Source: Halohasta litchfieldiae (lineage in GTDB: Archaea > Halobacteriota > Halobacteria > Halobacteriales > Haloferacaceae). Taken from it: a DNA stretch of 64,000 nucleotides. The notes beneath the pieces were generated by a model that ran no database searches, was not told the DNA's origin, and worked only from the letters and a program-made list of their open reading frames with translations. The stretch lies in the NCBI RefSeq assembly GCF_002788215.1, contig NZ_CP024845.1, positions 2,790,001-2,854,000 on the forward strand, read 5' to 3'. Position 1 is the first letter of the stretch, and every line of letters begins with the position of its first letter. This document shows, piece after piece, positions 1-8,611 of the stretch. The position numbers were made by a program, and so were the translations under genes.

Positions 1-272
1 AAAATATGCCCATCTCCTGTCACAGAGACCTCGTAGACACCGAACAGAAAGGTAATTCGCATCTCACTGCTAGCAGAGTTGAGCAGTCTTTTGAGGGCAT
101 CCGGGTCGACGACATCGTACAGACGTGGTTCGAGAGAGAGTGGATCAACCCCGGAGACGGATGCTACCGCACGGATAATTGAGACATCAATCGACTGGTC
201 GGCTGAAGGTGTGAAACTGTGTGTCTGTGTGCCTGTGCTATCTGCCGGGGTCGGAGAGAGGTCTTCGATCAT
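1..272 (-). CDS. HalOD1 domain protein (3' end cut by window edge)
   Basis: Reading the minus strand from an ATG at 272 gives at least 90 residues with no stop before the window edge, so the C-terminus is missing. After an acidic, Thr/Ser-rich N-terminal stretch the protein contains SIIRAVASVSGVDPLSLEP, then LYDVVDPDAL and, near the edge, ITFLFGVYEVSVTGDG. This spacing is that of the halobacterial output domain HalOD1, a small haloarchaeal module often found alone or as the output of two-component proteins. The molecular role of stand-alone HalOD1 proteins is not established. The AT-rich spacer upstream (273 to 722) presumably carries its promoter. Confidence 0.75.
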   Translation of the reverse strand, partial: MIEDLSPTPADSTGTQTHSFTPSADQSIDVSIIRAVASVSGVDPLSLEPRLYDVVDPDALKRLLNSASSEMRITFLFGVYEVSVTGDGHI

Positions 273-722
273 AGTGCTGAAAGTGTACAGTGGCGAGTAG
301 AGACATGCTTAAAAAAAGCTTTCTGTTATATCGAGGTTTGATACAGAATCAACAATTTACAGACAAAGAACTGTCGTCAGATCAGGGCTATAGAGACTCG
401 TTACTAGCTTTCCCAGAAATTGAAATCGAACTAGGAACCTCTTACTGGAGCTCTTTCCAATTTTCGTTACAGACATACTCATGTAATAGTAGCAGTTGGA
501 ACGACAAAACCGATCCGCTCTACTGAACCATTCTGTCCATCGTGAATTACGGTGCAACGTGAAGTAGGAGCTGTATAATCTGGCTGTGGAACCTCAATTC
601 AGCGACAGCCATCGGTTACTGGGAGATGAGTTGATCCAATAGAATACGGAACTCCCACGTGTTCGGACCAGCGATGTCGACGGCTGGATACCGGCCTATA
701 ACAAAATAGCCGTTAGGTCCAT
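273..722. other. AT-rich intergenic spacer
   Basis: About 450 bases without a convincing gene. Short open frames exist on both strands (for example 290..526 plus and 357..557 minus), but their translations are rich in Ser, Cys and Arg, lack the acidic haloarchaeal composition and show no recognisable motif. The spacer lies between divergent genes (HalOD1 protein to the left, oxidoreductase to the right), so it should contain both promoters. I see no repeat or RNA gene in it. Confidence 0.5.
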
Positions 723-1862
723 ATGGTATCGATGTCGCTTCGAACGGCTGTTATCGGTGGCGGAACTGTTTCGGAAAATCATCTCTCCGGACTCTCTCAG
801 AACCCGAAGACGGAGTTGGTAGCAATCTGTGACCTCGATGAAGAGATCGCCAGAGAGAAAGCCAGGTCGTACGGTATCAAGGCGTACTTCGACGTAGGCG
901 AACTGCTCGCGGCTGAGAACCTCGATTGGGTCCACGTCTGCACGCCCCCACAAACACATCTAGCGGTGGCGACACAAGTTCTCGAAGCCGGGATTCCGGC
1001 CCTCGTCGAAAAGCCAGTCACTGAGACTATCGAACAGTTCGAGGAGCTCGCGTCGGTCGCTGACCGAGAGGGTGTTCCGTTCTCGGTCGTCCATAACCAC
1101 AAGTTCGGCTTAGTGATGCGAACGGTCCTCGAAGAGATCGAGTCGGGTAAACTCGGAGATATTCGCGGCGTCGACCTGCTGTACACCGGCTCGACCGAAC
1201 CCGACGTCGCAAACCGTGGGGCTTGGAACTTCGAACTACTGGGTGGGGAGTTCGAGGAGGGACTCCCACACCCATTGTATCTCGGACTCAATGCGGGCGG
1301 TCTCCCGCGGAGCGAGGCGGACGTCTCAGCCCAGACGAGCCTCGTCGGGAGCTACGAGATGGAGTTCGGCTATGACTGCGCCCAGATCCAGTACGTCAGT
1401 GAGTCTGACGCGCTCTGTACGATCAAGATGCTCTCGGGCACCAAGCCTGTACGTATTCTGTACGTTCACGGCTCGGAGTCGACGCTGGCAGCTGATCTCG
1501 TCTCCCAAACGCTCGTCCGGCTCGACCGGGATTACAAGGCCTCACCGCTGGCGCGCGCACAGAACAACATCGATCAGATCGTCGACCGCGTCCGTGGGAC
1601 GGCCGAAAACGTCGGTGTCGTCCTCAAAGACAAACGTGCCGGTGAGTGGGAGACTGCGATGGAACGGAACGGGAGCTACTACCAGTTCGAGGAGGAGGCC
1701 GAGGCCCTGCTGACCGGCACCGAACCACCAGTCTCAGTCGACGAGGCCCGCTGGACAGTCAAACTCCAGGAAGCGATCCGCGACAGCGTTCGCCGCGACG
1801 ACTCGACGGCCGCCGAACAGCCCGAGAGCTCCGCGGAATCCGAAGTTCCGTCCGACGACTAA
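723..1862 (+). CDS. Gfo/Idh/MocA family NAD(P)-dependent oxidoreductase
   Basis: A 379-residue predicted sugar dehydrogenase-type enzyme. The N-terminus is a Rossmann fold (AVIGGGTVSENH near residues 9-20, acidic residue after the second strand in VAICDLDEE), followed by the family signature PALVEKPVTET around residue 95 whose Lys is the usual catalytic lysine. The C-terminal half has the expected alpha/beta substrate domain, ending in an unusual acidic Ser/Glu tail (EQPESSAESEVPSDD). ATG 732, giving MSLRTAVIGGG, is an equally good start three codons inside. It converges with a flippase gene and lies beside glycan genes, so a role in nucleotide-sugar or glycan precursor oxidation is inferred; the substrate is unknown. 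Confidence 0.85.
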   Translation: MVSMSLRTAVIGGGTVSENHLSGLSQNPKTELVAICDLDEEIAREKARSYGIKAYFDVGELLAAENLDWVHVCTPPQTHLAVATQVLEAGIPALVEKPVTETIEQFEELASVADREGVPFSVVHNHKFGLVMRTVLEEIESGKLGDIRGVDLLYTGSTEPDVANRGAWNFELLGGEFEEGLPHPLYLGLNAGGLPRSEADVSAQTSLVGSYEMEFGYDCAQIQYVSESDALCTIKMLSGTKPVRILYVHGSESTLAADLVSQTLVRLDRDYKASPLARAQNNIDQIVDRVRGTAENVGVVLKDKRAGEWETAMERNGSYYQFEEEAEALLTGTEPPVSVDEARWTVKLQEAIRDSVRRDDSTAAEQPESSAESEVPSDD

Positions 1863-1904
1863 AGAAGATCTCACTCGCAGTCTGTTTTACACACCGCGGT
1901 GTCG

Positions 1905-3392
1905 CTACGATTCGGCAGTCGACGGTGTGACGTACGACCAAAGCTGTTCGATATCGATGACACCCCACGCCGCAGACAGTAGCAACCAGATTCCACCGCC
2001 GGCAGCAACAACCACAAGCAGCGTAAGAACACCAGTGACGTAGGGTAACAGCAGTTGCACACCGACACCCATGACGCCAGCGATGACGAAAATACGGGTA
2101 ATGGAGTGTGTGACATTGCTGAACTGAATTGGAAGCTCGGTCGTCATGATGTACACACAGAGCAGCGTGTAGGATCCGAACGTGACCGCAGTGGCTGCTG
2201 CCGCACCTGCCGCGCCGTAGACCGGAATAAGAAGGAGGTTAAGCAAGACGTTACTGACGGCCATCCCACCTTTGAAGATCGCCCGGATCCTCGCTCGGCC
2301 GAGATAGTCGAGACCGTCGGTCGTGATCTTGTTGATCGCATTGGCGAGAATAAACAGGCTGAATATCTGGATGACCGTTGTCGCGCCGAGATACTCCGCC
2401 CCGAACACGTGACGCAACATCGGCTCGGCGACGAGAAACAGCCCAACCGTCGCGGGGATATAAAAAATCAACACGTGTTCAAGCGAGTACTCGTAGAGTC
2501 GGGCGGCACGTTCGAGCCGATCACCAGCTTTCTCCTCGCCGAACGCCGGTGAGATGGTGTAGCCGAGTGAACTCGCCGGCGAGACACAGGCATCCGCCAC
2601 CTGTTTGGCGACCGCATAGAACGCCGCCGGCGTCAATCCCGCCAGCGCAGTTACCAGGATCGTGTCGACTTTTTTATCGATAACGGTTGACCCACGGGTC
2701 GCCGTTAGCGGCACGCTGTACTCGAGGATGCGTCGAACCAGCCCTTCTTCGGTCTCGCTTGCGCTCGGTAACGTCCGATAAAACCGGCTGTACAACAGCC
2801 ATCCACCGATGGTAACTGACAGCACGAACCCGAGGAGATAGCCTGCGAGCGCACCCCAAACCCCATATCCAACGACAACGAGACTGACCGCAAAGACGAG
2901 TCGACCGACTTGGGCAATCGTATTGATTACCGCGCTCAGCGCGATCTCGTTGAGCCCCTGGAAGATCCCAGTCAGATACTTGTGGAGCGATTCGAAGATG
3001 ACGTAGACCGCAGCGACGAACAACAGCGGTGCGACTGCTGCCTCGCCGACGAGTGATGCAATTTGATCGTTAAAAACCGCTAACACGACGGCCGTGAGGA
3101 GACCGAATCCAAGAACGAACAGCACCGACGTCTTCAGTATACGGGGCACCTGTGAGGGGTCCGTTTCGGTGTACTCAGCGACGTATCTCGCTGCCGAAGA
3201 CGGCAACCCAAGCGTCGCAAACATCGATGCAACACCGACCACCGAGATCACGGTGTACAACAGCCCGTACTGGTCGGTCGTAAACAGAAATCGTGTGAGG
3301 ATCACAAGCAGCAACGCGTTCGTTATGATTCTAGCTATTTTGGCACCGAAACTCGCCTTGACGCCGTAGGCGATACGATCCGAAAACGACAT
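1905..3392 (-). CDS. Polysaccharide/oligosaccharide flippase (Wzx, MATE-like MOP superfamily)
   Basis: A 495-residue polytopic membrane protein with about 12-14 hydrophobic helices. The N-terminal motif FGAKIARIITNALLLVILTR and the internal repeats of paired helices match MOP-superfamily lipid-linked oligosaccharide flippases (RfbX/Wzx type). These proteins turn polyprenyl-linked glycans from the cytoplasmic to the outer face of the membrane, in archaea for S-layer N-glycosylation or exopolysaccharide. It starts two bases after the stop of the upstream membrane protein gene on the same strand, so the two are almost certainly co-transcribed. The 3' end converges with the Gfo/Idh/MocA gene at 1862. 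Confidence 0.85.
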   Translation of the reverse strand: MSFSDRIAYGVKASFGAKIARIITNALLLVILTRFLFTTDQYGLLYTVISVVGVASMFATLGLPSSAARYVAEYTETDPSQVPRILKTSVLFVLGFGLLTAVVLAVFNDQIASLVGEAAVAPLLFVAAVYVIFESLHKYLTGIFQGLNEIALSAVINTIAQVGRLVFAVSLVVVGYGVWGALAGYLLGFVLSVTIGGWLLYSRFYRTLPSASETEEGLVRRILEYSVPLTATRGSTVIDKKVDTILVTALAGLTPAAFYAVAKQVADACVSPASSLGYTISPAFGEEKAGDRLERAARLYEYSLEHVLIFYIPATVGLFLVAEPMLRHVFGAEYLGATTVIQIFSLFILANAINKITTDGLDYLGRARIRAIFKGGMAVSNVLLNLLLIPVYGAAGAAAATAVTFGSYTLLCVYIMTTELPIQFSNVTHSITRIFVIAGVMGVGVQLLLPYVTGVLTLLVVVAAGGGIWLLLSAAWGVIDIEQLWSYVTPSTAES

Positions 3393-3394
3393 TA

Positions 3395-5194
3395 TCAGGC
3401 CTCGTTCCGGATTAGATACAGCTGAAATCCACCGTTGTCTTGGACACGGTAGGTGTTGGACTCCGTTTCTAGCGAGCGGAAGCCCTCATCGGTGTATCGG
3501 AGCCCGTTGTACAGCCCAACTTCACTCTCGTAGTTGGCTTCGCGGATTCCGATATACCGGTCGGCATCATAGGCTGTCGAGAGATTTGTATTAAATACCT
3601 CCCCACGAACACCATCGAGGGGGAAATCTACCTGTTCGGCGGTCGGCCGACCATAGTAGACCTGAACATACCGTTCGGGGCCACCTCTCGGCGCGATGAA
3701 AGTAGTCTCTTCATCTCGATGTTCGAAGGCGACCGAATACCCCTCCATCGAACTCTCGGTGACCTGGTTGTTTGACTGATAGTAGTACGGGGAGGGATGC
3801 ATTGCGAGCCCCTGCATCGCCACCATCACAGTAAACATGACGACGAGACCGGTCGCAACCGTCGACCGTGAGACGTTCGCTTCGAGTCGGGTGGCGAGCT
3901 TCGAGATAGCGACTGCACCAAGGATGGTTACAGGAACCATCATGAACCCCATAAATCGGAAATAGTGGTCACCCTGATCGGCCACGAAGACGACAACGAA
4001 GAGACCTCCAAGCGGAACAAGTCCGGCGGTCAGATATGTCATCAACGCGGTGCGTCCGGGTGTGCGGTCACTGAGTTTGCCAAATAGATTAGCAGCCATA
4101 AGCACGGCTGCGAGGATACTGATAATCAGTGTTACTAAAAACAATTTTACAAATAACTCATCGATACTGCCACCGAGTGCAACCAGCGACGACGCCTGGG
4201 TCTCCGTCTGTTCTGCGCCAGCCGTGGCGCCAACCTGACGGAACTGCTGAATAACATATAGGATCCGACCGACGGGGCGTTCGTGCTGTGGGACCCACGA
4301 GGCAAAGACGAGGAACGTAAGAATCGTGTGTGCGTACAGTGGTCTGTGTTGAGCGATCCGGTCGGTCGGCCGAAACCGTTTATAGCCGAACTGGACTGCC
4401 GCAATCGTGCCCAACAACACGATGAGACTCATTGCCTCCTGAGGATGGATAAAGACGGTTGCAACGCAGGTGACTGCGAGGGCGATACCGATCGGTGTCG
4501 CGAAGGCGAACCTGTCGGAGGGATCGTTGACGAACCGAAAGACGAGATAGAGGACGAACGGCAGAAAGAGTATTGCTTGACTCGAGGGATGAGCCATCAG
4601 ATGAATACTGAGATGATTAATCGGAAGCAGTAGGAGCCCAGCAGCAAGCCCAATCGGCACTGCCCACTTGCTATCGGTCAGATATTGGACACAGAGCATC
4701 GTCGACACAATACTCACAAGTGGGAACACCACCAGTGGGACGAACTGGAGCGTGTAGGTTAGTTCGAAGCCACTGAGGTCGGACAAAAACAAGGACATCA
4801 TGTGGACTGCGGGATAAATAAAGCCGAACGCACCCAAAGCTTCAGAACTAAGTCCTTGCGCCCAGCCGAGGTGTGTCATCGAATCCCCGGCACCGTAAAA
4901 GAAGTAGCTTCTAACGAGGGGGAGCGCAAACACTGACATGGCGACAGCAGTCACGAGTGTGAGCGCAAGCCCCCGGAGTCGACGTGGCGTCGGTGGTGCA
5001 AACGCGACAGTCAGCCCAATAATCCCTGCAATGACGCTCCCGACCCAGAAACCGGTCGGCGTCGACCGATAGATCGATATCTCGTAGCCGGTGGCCGGGC
5101 GGCTGTATGCGAGCGCCAAGGCCCCGACAAACGCGAGGAATCCAACCGCCAACAGTACCTTCAGAACGGTCGTCTGCCGTCGTGTATCATTCAT
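3395..5194 (-). CDS. Large polytopic membrane protein, GT-C glycosyltransferase-like
   Basis: A 599-residue protein with roughly 12 transmembrane helices in the first 480 residues and a soluble C-terminal domain of about 120 residues. Early residues ATGYEISIYRSTP lie in the first extracytoplasmic loop, a pattern I associate with haloarchaeal membrane proteins in glycan loci. The topology resembles GT-C enzymes that use lipid-linked sugars outside the membrane, but I cannot point to a certain catalytic motif. The frame is open up to 5323, but the ATG at 5194 (MNDTRRQ, directly before the first helix) is the sensible start; the upstream extension is basic and unlike the protein. Its stop is two bases from the flippase start, so it is in one operon with it. 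Confidence 0.75.
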   Translation of the reverse strand: MNDTRRQTTVLKVLLAVGFLAFVGALALAYSRPATGYEISIYRSTPTGFWVGSVIAGIIGLTVAFAPPTPRRLRGLALTLVTAVAMSVFALPLVRSYFFYGAGDSMTHLGWAQGLSSEALGAFGFIYPAVHMMSLFLSDLSGFELTYTLQFVPLVVFPLVSIVSTMLCVQYLTDSKWAVPIGLAAGLLLLPINHLSIHLMAHPSSQAILFLPFVLYLVFRFVNDPSDRFAFATPIGIALAVTCVATVFIHPQEAMSLIVLLGTIAAVQFGYKRFRPTDRIAQHRPLYAHTILTFLVFASWVPQHERPVGRILYVIQQFRQVGATAGAEQTETQASSLVALGGSIDELFVKLFLVTLIISILAAVLMAANLFGKLSDRTPGRTALMTYLTAGLVPLGGLFVVVFVADQGDHYFRFMGFMMVPVTILGAVAISKLATRLEANVSRSTVATGLVVMFTVMVAMQGLAMHPSPYYYQSNNQVTESSMEGYSVAFEHRDEETTFIAPRGGPERYVQVYYGRPTAEQVDFPLDGVRGEVFNTNLSTAYDADRYIGIREANYESEVGLYNGLRYTDEGFRSLETESNTYRVQDNGGFQLYLIRNEA

Positions 5195-5383
5195 TGTGAG
5201 TTGTGTCCTGCCGCCGCCGATAAGACGGTGGCCTGAGAGTGAACTGTCACACACTGTCTCCGAAACCACCTTTGTTATGTATCGCTTTGTGTGAGAGCGG
5301 CTCACAGGGTAAGAGTATCGCACGACAAGAAGGAGGTAGTGAAACCAGTTAGTCGATACCTGCGACGAGTTATAGACAGGCTA

Positions 5384-6757
5384 CTACCGGCTGTGGCCAC
5401 AGTCGACTTCCGACATGGAGACGACATCGTCGTCGAGCGGGACCGTTCGGAGCGATGAAATATCCGACGTCGACGCTTGGAGCAAGACCGGCTCGCCAGT
5501 GACATTGAAATAGCTGTTTTGGATCGTGTTGTCGTTCGACCGGAGCAGTTCGATCCCGTTTTGATTCGGTCCCGTCTGATGGACACAGAGAGTATCGAAC
5601 TGACAGCGGTCCCGGTCGACGATGTACACTGCGGCGGCACGACCGCAGTTCCCAGTAATATGGACGTTTTCACAGCGAATGCCGCTTAGACTATCACTGT
5701 TGGTGGGCTCTCTCGGCGATTTTGCCCTGAGTGCTGGGACACTGTCGACGTCGATATGGATCTGTGTATCGTAGATTTCGGCTGCAGGGAGATCCTCGGC
5801 AAGCTCAATGGCCGCATCGCTTCCGCCGGTTACCTCGGTGAGTTCGACAGTGCAGTTCCTGACAACTGCGGGTGGGGCTTCGGATACCGGGCTGTAGTTG
5901 CTCAACCGAATCCCACGCATATTCTCGAACCCCGGTTGGACCGAGTCACACCGGACATGGACGTTGCGGACCAGTGAGTCGGCGCGCACGCGAACATTCG
6001 AAACCCCACTGTTGGCGTATGTTCCCCCTTCGACGACCATTCGTCCACCGGGCGGATCGGCGTACAGGCCGTTGTCCGGGAACCCCTCGATGTGGCAGTC
6101 GACGAATCGGAGATCACCACGATTTCTGTTGCCGACATAACAGCCGGAAATATCGTAGTCGGCAGTCGCACCGTCAGGCAACGAGAGCCGTTCGACCAGT
6201 CCGGAGCCGTCCGGATCGGTCACGTCGACCCGGACGAGATTGGTGTCGGCATCGACAGTTCCTTCGGCCGAGACATCACGGATGGTCAGATCGGAGGCGA
6301 TCTGGGCATCTACCAGTCGACCACCCGTGTTCGGCGCGGTGAAATCGAACGAAAACCCCTCAAACCGAAACGACGAGGGGGGCTCACGACTTTGTAAGTA
6401 AAACAAATGCGAGTCGAACCCTTCGACCGGGACAATTGTTGCCTCTGGCCCGAGCAGCGTAAACTGCTCGAACCCGTCAAACTGCCACGTGTCGTCGAAC
6501 CGATACTCACCGCTCGGAAAATGGATTACGGCACCGTCTTCAGCAACAGAGTCGAGCACGGGAACAACCGACTCCTCACCGGTTGGATCGGCCCCATGCT
6601 CGGTGATGTCGACTGCGTCGGCGGGAATGTCGCTCGTCTCAGGGTCGGCATCGTCAGTGTCTGACGAAGGGCCGGTGTCGGACTGAAGACAGCCAGCAAC
6701 CGTCACCCCGCCGGCGCCGGAGACGCCAGCCAAAAACTGCCGTCGATTTATCTTCAT
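5384..6757 (-). CDS. Tat-exported lipoprotein with predicted right-handed beta-helix
   Basis: A 457-residue predicted surface protein. The N-terminus MKINRRQFLAGVSGAGGVTV carries the twin-arginine motif and a lipobox ending in AGC (Cys at residue 22), followed by an Asp/Ser/Thr-rich linker, so it should be Tat-exported and lipid-anchored. From about residue 50 the sequence reads as pectate-lyase/pectin-esterase type parallel beta-helix coils: an ADPTGEESVVPVLDSVAEDG start, then repeated short strands such as VRNVHVRCD, VVRNCTVEL and IRCENVHITGN. Such folds usually bind or cleave polysaccharide. It precedes the GT-C-like and flippase genes on the same strand. An insertion sequence begins 31 bases upstream of its start codon and may have separated it from its native promoter. 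Confidence 0.8.
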   Translation of the reverse strand: MKINRRQFLAGVSGAGGVTVAGCLQSDTGPSSDTDDADPETSDIPADAVDITEHGADPTGEESVVPVLDSVAEDGAVIHFPSGEYRFDDTWQFDGFEQFTLLGPEATIVPVEGFDSHLFYLQSREPPSSFRFEGFSFDFTAPNTGGRLVDAQIASDLTIRDVSAEGTVDADTNLVRVDVTDPDGSGLVERLSLPDGATADYDISGCYVGNRNRGDLRFVDCHIEGFPDNGLYADPPGGRMVVEGGTYANSGVSNVRVRADSLVRNVHVRCDSVQPGFENMRGIRLSNYSPVSEAPPAVVRNCTVELTEVTGGSDAAIELAEDLPAAEIYDTQIHIDVDSVPALRAKSPREPTNSDSLSGIRCENVHITGNCGRAAAVYIVDRDRCQFDTLCVHQTGPNQNGIELLRSNDNTIQNSYFNVTGEPVLLQASTSDISSLRTVPLDDDVVSMSEVDCGHSR

Positions 6758-6778
6758 ATGCGACTGTCAAAGATACCG

Positions 6779-6787
6779 TGGCAGTAT
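6779..6787 (+). repeat. 9-bp target-site duplication, left copy
   Basis: tggcagtat stands immediately outside the left inverted repeat of the insertion sequence and is repeated exactly at 7857..7865 immediately outside the right one. This is the expected footprint of a DDE transposase inserting with 9-bp staggered cuts. Confidence 0.9.
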
Positions 6788-7856
6788 GAGGGTGTCATAG
6801 AATAGTTCTCATAGCGTGATGACGGTGCTTCCTGGATTGTCTCCGCGTTCGTCGTTGGTGATCGCAATAACGAGACGAAGGCACAGCGCGAGGAACACTT
6901 GTGCTCGTGCGTGGACGCGGCCTCGGGCGCGAACGTGCCCGAGGCCGCAGTCCTTGACGGCGTCGTTGGTTCGTTCGACTCCACTCCGGCGGTTGTACGT
7001 CTCGTCTAGCGTCGATTGCTTCAGCTGAACGTCCTCGCTGTGTTCGTCGATGCGGGCTTCGACCCTGTACTCGATGTCTTTCGGATCGTCGGTGTTTCGT
7101 GCGTTGTACGGAGCGACTGGCACGACCCCTGCGGCCAGCAGGTGGTCGTGCCAGCCGAGCGTGTCGTAGGCGCTGTCTCCAAGCATCCAGATCGGTTTCT
7201 CGACGGCGAGCGCGTCACACGTGACGCGCATCGCCGTCTCCTCTGGCGCTTGCTTGCTCTCGGTGAACTCCGCGGCAATCGGGATCTTTTGCCCGGTCGA
7301 GACGATCGTACAGCCGTAGCCGTGGTAGTACTCTTCGGCGGTTGGATCGTAGCCTTTCGACGCGTCTTGGTCGGCGGGCATCGTCCTCACGTCGGTGGAA
7401 TCGATGGAGTAGGTCAAGTCGAGCAGGCCGCGGCAGGCGGCCTGCTCGACGAGGCGGTCGAAGACCTCGTCGACGACGTGTTCGAGGTCGGTGAGGAAGC
7501 GATCGACCGCGTCTCTCGACGGCGGTCGATCGAAGCCACAGCTGAGCCAGACGACCGTGTTCTGGAGTTCTCGCGTGACTGGACGGATGCCGTAGACGTT
7601 CTTGTAGTAGCAGTGCAGGAACGCTCGGAAGAGTGCTGGTGGGTGATGATCTCGTGTTCGCCCCCGGCGAGCGGGGGCGAACACATCGAATTCTTCGAGA
7701 AAGTCGAACTCAAGATGCTCGAACAACGCGAGCGTCTCGGTCGCCATTACATTGAAGAACTCGTCGATAGAAGTCTCCTCTTGCAGGATGCTGGCGCTCG
7801 TAGACACAGTTCCAACATCCTGCGTCTTCGTGTGTGACGCTTTCTATGACACCCTC
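6788..7856 (-). mobile_element. Complete insertion sequence, 1069 bp, IS4/IS5-like
   Basis: The element is bounded by perfect 15-bp terminal inverted repeats: gagggtgtcatagaa at 6788..6802 and its complement at 7842..7856. Flanking 9-bp direct repeats (6779..6787 and 7857..7865) mark the insertion. It contains a single transposase gene on the minus strand that fills almost all of it. Both ends and the gene are intact, so the copy could be recent and active. It sits between a 130-residue membrane protein gene and the beta-helix lipoprotein gene. I cannot assign the exact ISfinder name. Confidence 0.92.
6809..7807 (-). CDS. DDE transposase of the 1069-bp insertion sequence
   Basis: A 332-residue transposase with an IS4/IS5-type layout: an N-terminal helical DNA-binding part (LFRAFLHCYYKNVYGIRPVTREL), then the RNase H-like core with LTYSIDSTDVR (first Asp, near residue 157), MLGDSAYDTLGWHD (second Asp, near residue 232) and a C-terminal RRSGVERTNDAVKDCGLGH whose Glu would be the third catalytic acid. 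The frame opens with GTG at 7807; the first ATG inside lies 20 codons later. No frameshift or stop is seen. The product cuts and joins the terminal repeats at 6788 and 7856. Confidence 0.9.
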   Translation of the reverse strand: MSTSASILQEETSIDEFFNVMATETLALFEHLEFDFLEEFDVFAPARRGRTRDHHPPALFRAFLHCYYKNVYGIRPVTRELQNTVVWLSCGFDRPPSRDAVDRFLTDLEHVVDEVFDRLVEQAACRGLLDLTYSIDSTDVRTMPADQDASKGYDPTAEEYYHGYGCTIVSTGQKIPIAAEFTESKQAPEETAMRVTCDALAVEKPIWMLGDSAYDTLGWHDHLLAAGVVPVAPYNARNTDDPKDIEYRVEARIDEHSEDVQLKQSTLDETYNRRSGVERTNDAVKDCGLGHVRARGRVHARAQVFLALCLRLVIAITNDERGDNPGSTVITL

Positions 7857-7865
7857 TGGCAGTAT
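7857..7865 (+). repeat. 9-bp target-site duplication, right copy
   Basis: Exact second copy of tggcagtat adjoining the right inverted repeat of the insertion sequence. Before insertion, the DNA at 7866 onward would have joined position 6778 through a single copy. Confidence 0.9.
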
Positions 7866-7945
7866 TGTTATACAGGTATGATTAAACTGTACAAGCCCAA
7901 AAATTGTATAATCGAACCCTACTTATACCACTCTACTCACATCAC

Positions 7946-8338
7946 TTAGCCACGTGAGTCGATTCGTGATGGTGGATCATTCTCGTAGATGGCATATATC
8001 TCGAACTGCCCTTCTTCGATGACAACCTCGTCACCGATGAAACTCAACCGTTCGATGACGTCCCCGTTGGCGCGGATCTCCAAATATCGTGCCTCCCCTC
8101 GCTTCGACCAGCGAACGCGCGTACTCCCATCGGCCTGCGTCTCCATTATGACGCTCGCTTCGATGCTACTGTTTTCAGATGCATTCACGTTGAAATTTCT
8201 CTCATCGAACTCTCCAGACACGACTGCTGCCCCAACGACACCCGCAACCGATGCTGCCGAGACAACCAGTATCGCCACACACCAGAAATTAATAACGTCG
8301 ACCGTGGCGCGCGTCGATTGAGTGCTGTGGCGTGTCAT
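7946..8338 (-). CDS. Single-pass membrane-anchored hypothetical protein
   Basis: A 130-residue protein with one N-terminal hydrophobic helix (residues about 15-42, INFWCVAILVVSAASVAGVV) and an exported-looking acidic domain of about 90 residues composed of short alternating strands (STRVRWSKRG, YLEIRANGDVIERLSF, GQFEIYAIYEN). It could be an archaellin/pilin-like or immunoglobulin-like surface protein, but no class III signal peptide or other family signature is clear. It is followed on the same strand by the insertion sequence, which now separates it from the beta-helix lipoprotein gene. Function unknown. Confidence 0.6.
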   Translation of the reverse strand: MTRHSTQSTRATVDVINFWCVAILVVSAASVAGVVGAAVVSGEFDERNFNVNASENSSIEASVIMETQADGSTRVRWSKRGEARYLEIRANGDVIERLSFIGDEVVIEEGQFEIYAIYENDPPSRIDSRG

Positions 8339-8611
8339 GTGGTTGTTGCCTGAAATTAAACGGGGTGTAGTTGAACAGTAACAGTGGTACAGAAATAAAA
8401 AGTCACCGTCCTAATTCTTAGGCAGGTGCGGTTGAACCGATGGTAGTAACCGTGGCTTACTGTGTGTGAGTTCGGTAGTATTTGAATAACTATAGTACAG
8501 ATTACCATATACTGTACTAGTGGATGACAGCGAGTCTGATCTTCTGATCACTGTTGGCCCGTTTACTGTGGTCATCTCATATGAGACGTACTCACTGCCT
8601 CGAATTCAGAG
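8339..8611. promoter_or_regulatory. AT-rich divergent promoter region with inverted repeat
   Basis: The spacer between the membrane protein gene (minus) and the acetyltransferase-like gene (plus) must hold both promoters. It contains the imperfect inverted repeat agtacag (8494..8500) and ctgtact (8512..8518), separated by 11 AT-rich bases, about 95 bases upstream of the ATG at 8612. This could be an operator; no regulator is identified nearby. Confidence 0.4.

Noticed and set aside
290-526. A 78-codon plus-strand frame in the first spacer
   Set aside because: Non-acidic, Ser-rich translation with no motif or promoter; AT-rich DNA gives chance frames.
7016-7837. A 273-codon frame opposite the transposase
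   Set aside because: Shadow of the transposase; also crosses towards the inverted repeat.
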